Origin: Maratus speciosus
Taxonomy: Eukaryota; Arthropoda; Arachnida; Araneae; Salticidae
Direction of reading: 5' to 3'
NCBI GenBank assembly: GCA_963932465.1
Contig: OZ010800.1
Span: 97,979,307 to 98,043,306, forward strand
DNA: 64,000 nucleotides
The notes under the pieces are model-generated. The model had not been told where the DNA came from and made no database searches. It was given only the letters and a program-made list of their open reading frames with translations. A program made the translations under genes and the position numbers. The stretch's first letter is position 1; each line of letters opens with the position of its first letter. This document shows, piece after piece, positions 59,867 through 64,000 of the stretch.

Positions 59867-60973
59867 ATGCCGGAATACTCTAACGAAGAATATGCGGACA
59901 TGCATCTGATGTACGGGCAAGCTCATGGAAATGCATGTCTAGCACAGCGCATGTACCGTGTGCAATTTCCAAGGAGACGTTGCCCAAGTTCGAAACTCTT
60001 CATAAAAATCGATAGACGATTACGGGAGACTGGATCGTTTAATACAGCAAGCATTGATGCAGGGAAACCTCGACATGTACGAACACCTGCAATGGAAGAA
60101 GATGTACTGAATATTTTTAAAGATAACCCCTCCACGAGTACACGAGCTGCTGCGTCTGAAGTCGGTGTTTCTCACCAAAGTGTGTGGCGTGTTCTACGTG
60201 CAGAAAACATGCACCCCTTTCATGTGCAGCGGGTACAACTGTTATCAGTAACAGATTGTGCTCAGCGGACAGAATTCGTACGCTGGTTGCTTAATGTAAC
60301 AGAAAATAATCCACAATTTCTGGAAAATATTTTATTTACTGATGAAGCAACATTTACGAGAGAGGGCGTGGTAAACACGCATAATATGCACACATGGTCA
60401 TATACAAATCCGCACACTGTTTTCCCGTCGAACGCACAACAAAAGTTCAGTGTGAACATATGGGCAGGTGTCCTCGGCGATTATCTCATAGGACCATATT
60501 TACTCCCAGATGTACTCAATGGCAGTACGTACTTGGTTTTCCTACGGGATATCTTACCGCAGTTACTGCAAAATGTGCCAGCAACATTGCGCCACAATAT
60601 GTGGTTTATGCACGATGGCGCACCGGCACATTTTTTCATAGGTGTTCGCAATCACCTCAATTCAACATATCCTGGGAAATGGATTGGACGCAGTGGACGT
60701 GTTGCTTGGCCTGCACGCTCTCCAGAACTCAATCCGTTAGACTTTTTTGTTTGGGGACACCTTAAATCGCTGGTGTATGAAACGCCTGTGGATACACCGG
60801 AGGATTTACTAGCGCGAATCGTTGTCGCTGCAGGAGACATTCCCAACTCCGTCGGAGTTTTTCGGCGTGTTGCCAATCTTTACGACGTCGCTGTCGGCTG
60901 TGCGATTCTGTTAATGGGCGCAACTTCGAACACCTATTATAATAATGTCCGTTCGTCTGCCTTCCGACATTGA
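59867..60973 (+). CDS. DD41D-type mariner-like transposase, 368 residues, uninterrupted
   Basis: The enzyme would bind the terminal repeats and cut and paste the element at TA dinucleotides in the nucleus. The start MPEYSNEEYADMHLMYG at 59867 matches the start of the related copy at 54969. Residues 1-55 form a DUF4817-like helix-turn-helix; residues ~78-112 a second one (STRAAASEVGVSHQSVWRVL). The catalytic triad is readable: D159 in ILFTDEATF, D250 in WFMHDGAPAHF and D292 in SPELNPLDFF. There are 41 residues between the second and third, so the spacing is DD41D, as known for a minor mariner-related group (rosa/Visitor-type). All three acids are present and there is no stop or frameshift. The C-terminus runs through residue 368 with no nuclear-export or other domain I can name. 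GC content is higher than in flanking DNA. Whether it is expressed cannot be told. Confidence 0.9.
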   Translation: MPEYSNEEYADMHLMYGQAHGNACLAQRMYRVQFPRRRCPSSKLFIKIDRRLRETGSFNTASIDAGKPRHVRTPAMEEDVLNIFKDNPSTSTRAAASEVGVSHQSVWRVLRAENMHPFHVQRVQLLSVTDCAQRTEFVRWLLNVTENNPQFLENILFTDEATFTREGVVNTHNMHTWSYTNPHTVFPSNAQQKFSVNIWAGVLGDYLIGPYLLPDVLNGSTYLVFLRDILPQLLQNVPATLRHNMWFMHDGAPAHFFIGVRNHLNSTYPGKWIGRSGRVAWPARSPELNPLDFFVWGHLKSLVYETPVDTPEDLLARIVVAAGDIPNSVGVFRRVANLYDVAVGCAILLMGATSNTYYNNVRSSAFRH

Positions 60974-61469
60974 ACTGTGCAGCGCAGGCCAGAAGACTAT
61001 GCTTCACATATGTCATAAAGTACGTGGAATGTAATTCTTTATTTGTCATTTTTCTTTTATTTTCAACACTTTTTGGCACAGTATTTTGTAAGTCACAGAC
61101 TGTGGTGTACTCAAATTGTAAATTACAAAGTTTGTATGAATTAATTTAAAATTTAGTGTCTTTTTTAAATTTATAATTAATAAAATTATTATGCTATTTA
61201 TTATTATTATTTCCTATCATAAATTATGATGCACATATACATACAATTATTGTCCATGTAAAACATGTACTGAAACTTCTTGCATAGTTACAAATCGCAA
61301 TATTTTTAATTATTTCCGAATTTCCACCACCAGTTTAATTTTAAAGAATTTAACTTAAGCTTTATATCAATAAAAGACCACTTTAAAATGTAGACTATTA
61401 TTGTAAAGTTATTTTGGTTCATTCAACTCTTGAATAATTAAAAATGTTGCATCTCAGAAGAAGCATGAT

Positions 61470-62026
61470 CGAAAATGTATAGTTGGGAGTAATTAAAAAG
61501 GCGGTTTTTCCAATCGTGATGGGCGGAGTTTAACCTTTGCTAGTGTCAAAGAAAGCGGAGTTGTAACTAAGAAACTGATTAATTTCTCTCACACAATTAA
61601 ACCGATATGGTTCATTGTAAGCTTTTTCGAAAGTTTTCGGAACGGACCAAATTTTACTACATTTTCCTTGTTGTAGCTAGAGTTGTCTTTTTGGAATTAA
61701 CGATTAACTATTTTGATGTATATTGGATTTCGTACTTTTTTCACTGTTTCAGGGCTTGTAACTCTTCAATAAATATTGCTATTTTAATACAATTGATGTC
61801 ATTTTGTAGGTTTTTTTCTGTTCTTTCTAATTATATGCTTTGTTTTTATGTAGCATTATCGATAGTTTAGCAATGAGGGTTCTTTTACAATTTTCCGAAT
61901 TTTCATTCTATTTGCTGTAACTTGAAAACTATTGAGATCCGACCAGGCTTTATATACAGATTTATGCTCCATGTGATCTCCTCTATTACCCCTATTAATA
62001 TTGGACCCCTTTAACGGAACACCCTG
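61470..62026 (-). repeat. Right terminal inverted repeat of the DD41D element
   Basis: This is the inverted counterpart of 59048-59610. It ends with CCGTTCCTTAACGG-free, plain GGAACACCCTG at 62026. Confidence 0.85.
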
Positions 62027-62677
62027 TATATATATTAGTGTTTTCAATTTAATATGGATTTCACCTATTTTTGTATACGGGGCAGCATCTTCGGTAATCC
62101 AGGAAACCCGGTTGGATCCACGGGTGAGTATAATTTTACGAACTTTAAATATTAGTTAATAAAAGAAAGTAAATCAATTTATGCTGAAATTATAATTTTT
62201 TATGAAAATTATTTTGCTGATTACATGATAGTGTTTTTAAATAAAGTATGGAGGTACGTTGTAAGCACATTCAAGGGATAAACAGGCATATGGAACATTT
62301 TAGCACAACAAAACAATTTGAGTATTATATATTTTAAAAAATAAATATTTTTTTCCAATTCAAAATTGAGTTCTATTGTTTTTAAGAACAATCTCTAAGT
62401 AATAAAATACTATGCGCAAAGATATTTTACAATGTTAAACAAACAATTTTTTTTTTTTTTTTTTTTTTTGAAATCTCACACAGACAGAACAGTGGTAAAG
62501 ATAGGTAGAAGAATGACATTTAGACAGAGAAATAATGAGGAAAATGAAAAAAGTAAGTTTATCTGCTCTATAGTTATAAATATACGCAAAAAAATGAATC
62601 TTTTGTTTTTGTTTTTAAAGATAATTTTAAGAAATTAATACAAACAAGGCTTAACCCATATACCACCATTTGCTTCT
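62027..62677. other. AT-rich stretch, no gene seen
   Basis: It contains a T run of about 25 at 62445-62469. A plus frame that opens before this run is driven by it. Confidence 0.5.
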
Positions 62678-62884
62678 TCAGGAAGATTTACAATAAAACA
62701 CCATCAGCCCCCAGGCATCCCTAACGATGCGGAAAATTGTCACCAGGAGGTCCTCAGGAATAAAAAATGTCCGCCTTACAGCATCCTGGAGACTCTCAGT
62801 ACCTCCTTTAGGGTCCTCTTCAGGAGAATCTGGAGAGGATTTTAGGAAGTGATACTGGGGGACTTTTAGAAACTTCAAGGTCAC
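62678..62884 (-). other. Possible coding relic, unknown
   Basis: A 68-codon minus-strand frame in a local island of balanced base composition (about 45-50% GC against about 25-30% around it). The translation is protein-like, with a charged, proline-containing start (SSPDSPEEDPKGGTESL) and an amphipathic end (FIPEDLLVTIFRIVRDAWG). I cannot name a family. It could be one exon, a decayed transposon piece or chance. Confidence 0.3.
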
Positions 62885-62930
62885 TTAATATGCCACGAAA
62901 ATTTTTGTATCTTCAAAAATTTTTATGTAA

Positions 62931-63005
62931 TTAATGGTTTAAAGTAATTAAACCATGGTTTAAAGTAATTGGTTTAAAGTAATTAAATGGTTTAAAGTAA
63001 TTAAT
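62931..63005 (+). repeat. Tandem repeat of GGTTTAAAGTAATTAA, 4 copies
   Basis: The core GGTTTAAAGTAATT recurs four times with spacers of 2 to 8 bases, one of which contains ACCATGG. Confidence 0.9.
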
Positions 63006-63173
63006 GTAAAAAAAATAAATAATTATTTTTTTCAGAAAAAAATACTTTCTTTTTTTAAACTAATTATCATACATATCCGTACGTACAATCATTACAGACA
63101 TTACAATCAGCAAGCACGCTCAGGGAATCACATGAAAAACCGCTTTTGAAAACAAATTTCTTACCTTCATTCT

Positions 63174-63242
63174 GCCTTACGGATTTGAACCAGGGTAAAT
63201 ACGAACACCAGACGTGCGCGCTATCCATTATGCTACATGGCC
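63174..63242 (-). pseudogene. tRNA-like relic (A-box preserved)
   Basis: Reverse-complemented it reads GGCCATGTAGCATAATGGAT with AGCGCGC (acceptor start and D-arm much like tRNA-Arg genes), then a B box GGTTCAAATCC. The T-arm and anticodon stems are mismatched and the acceptor ends pair poorly. It is a pseudogene or a SINE head. Confidence 0.4.
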
Positions 63243-63249
63243 GTTGAAC

Positions 63250-64000
63250 AAGAAATGTTTCTATGGTATTCATGTATTTTTCCCCTCTTTTGAAACTCAA
63301 AGCTAGAAAATATCCATTTTTTTGTTCGTCTTATAAGACGGGGTTGTCTAACTTGTATTGCAAATTTAAATTATTAATTATTGCAAATTTAATTAGGCTT
63401 TTGCATATATCCAATATAAATTTAAATTCATAAGTAAAAAGAAAAAAGAAAAGCTTATCAATAATTATTTAAGATAGCATAAAAGTTTTTGAATTTTCAA
63501 ATTCCCACATGAAATTATATTTTTAAATGACAATAATATTCTTTTAGCTTTTAATATCTAAAATCCATTGAAATCATTTTTTACTTAGAAAATTCATTCT
63601 GCACTATTTTTCATGCAATTAATGATGCTAAATGTTTCTGGGGATATCTTGCAACATAATTTAATTTTAGTTAATAAAAATGATATTTCCACGGATTTAA
63701 AATGCAAAATAAGAATAATTTAATTTAAAATATGGATTATTTTTATGATTGCCTAACGATAAATTTCCAATTGAGAAAATTCTTTCAAATCAAATGTTTC
63801 TCTCTTTCTCTCTCTCTGTCTCTTTTTATAGAAAATTTAGCCCACTTTTTTTACGCTTGGTAAAAAGTACGTTTATTAAGTAAATTTATGAAGAAATATA
63901 CAATTTTTGCCCTGTATCTATTTTAATATAGAGTGAAAATTAAACATTATTTAAACCATCTTTTTGGAATTTCTACACTGGTTTCTCAACTTATAATCGC
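63250..64000. other. AT-rich end of window; (TC)n microsatellite
   Basis: A CT-rich microsatellite lies at about 63797-63824. No gene or mobile element is recognisable up to the end of the window. Confidence 0.55.

Larger units (their letters stand above)
59048..62026 (+). mobile_element. Intact-looking 2979-bp DD41D mariner-like transposon with long TIRs
   Basis: TA duplications flank both ends (59046-59047 and 62027-62028). The ends are inverted repeats beginning CAGGGTGTTCCGTTAAAGG on both sides. The inverted similarity runs about 0.55 kb inward, from 59048 to about 59610 on the left and from about 61470 to 62026 on the right. Shared inner blocks include GGTAATAGAGGAGATCACA-type sequence, GCTAAACTATCGATAATGCT, GACCAAATTTTA-type sequence and GATGGGCGGAGTTT-type sequence. 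The arms differ by roughly 15-20%. Between them is one uninterrupted transposase gene. The AT-rich flanks hold no other feature. Confidence 0.95.

Noticed and set aside
1..64000. CRISPR arrays, bacterial operons or ribosome binding sites
   Set aside because: The DNA is eukaryotic in character (introns, arthropod transposons, microsatellites); the tandem repeats have no spacer structure of CRISPR type.

Overview
The window looks like intergenic DNA from an AT-rich animal genome, most likely an arthropod. The transposon mix supports this: BEL/Pao, piggyBac, Tc1/mariner, Tigger/pogo, a hAT MITE, and Helitrons carrying the TCTATACT...CTAG termini common in arthropods. I cannot resolve insect from arachnid. 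I see no convincing intact host protein-coding gene. Almost everything I can identify is a transposable element, mostly decayed, plus the repeats they generate.

Layout. 1-6.8 kb is AT-rich and holds a foldback element (2477-3454) that abuts a frameshifted piggyBac-like gene with a probable small 5' exon and intron (3455-4235, minus). 7.4-8.1 kb is a Tigger/pogo relic, followed by a second long inverted repeat (8383-9393). 13.3-19.8 kb holds a mariner tail and then a nearly full-length, decayed BEL/Pao retrotransposon on the minus strand (gag, protease, RT, RNase H, integrase, 3' LTR candidate). A 245-bp hAT-type MITE sits inside its RNase H region, and a ~100-bp repeat with a second copy at 36.4 kb interrupts it after the RT. 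20.6-24.0 kb has LTR-like sequence and a lone gag-like pseudogene on the plus strand. 24.5-25.4 kb is a Tc1 relic, and 25.98-26.26 kb a palindromic MITE.

26-44 kb is a repeat patchwork: three copies of a 520-524-bp piggyBac-type MITE, two other TTAA-flanked elements (269 bp here, 152 bp at 58 kb), a 1.7-kb piggyBac copy with TTAA flanks (41071-42797), two pairs of old segmental duplications, an internally deleted mariner, and a 529-bp TIR element whose empty site is preserved in a paralogous copy. 43.9-51.5 kb is two Helitron-like elements joined head to tail, each filled with a ~306-bp tandem repeat; the second is split by a 1518-bp Tc1 element with TA duplications. The paralogous segment at 37.6-39.4 kb preserves the Helitron-free site. 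53-56 kb has diverged tandem repeats, a 3'-truncated DD41D-type mariner-like transposase gene and a mariner relic. 59048-62026 is the best-preserved element: an uninterrupted 368-residue DD41D transposase between terminal inverted repeats of roughly 0.55 kb, inserted in a TA microsatellite.

There is no operon-like or cooperating gene set here. The interest lies in the nesting order, in the precise boundaries that can be read, in the paralogous empty sites, and in the long-TIR DD41D element, which is the best candidate for recent or current activity. Boundaries of degraded elements are approximate, and all family names rest on motif recognition by eye, not on searches.
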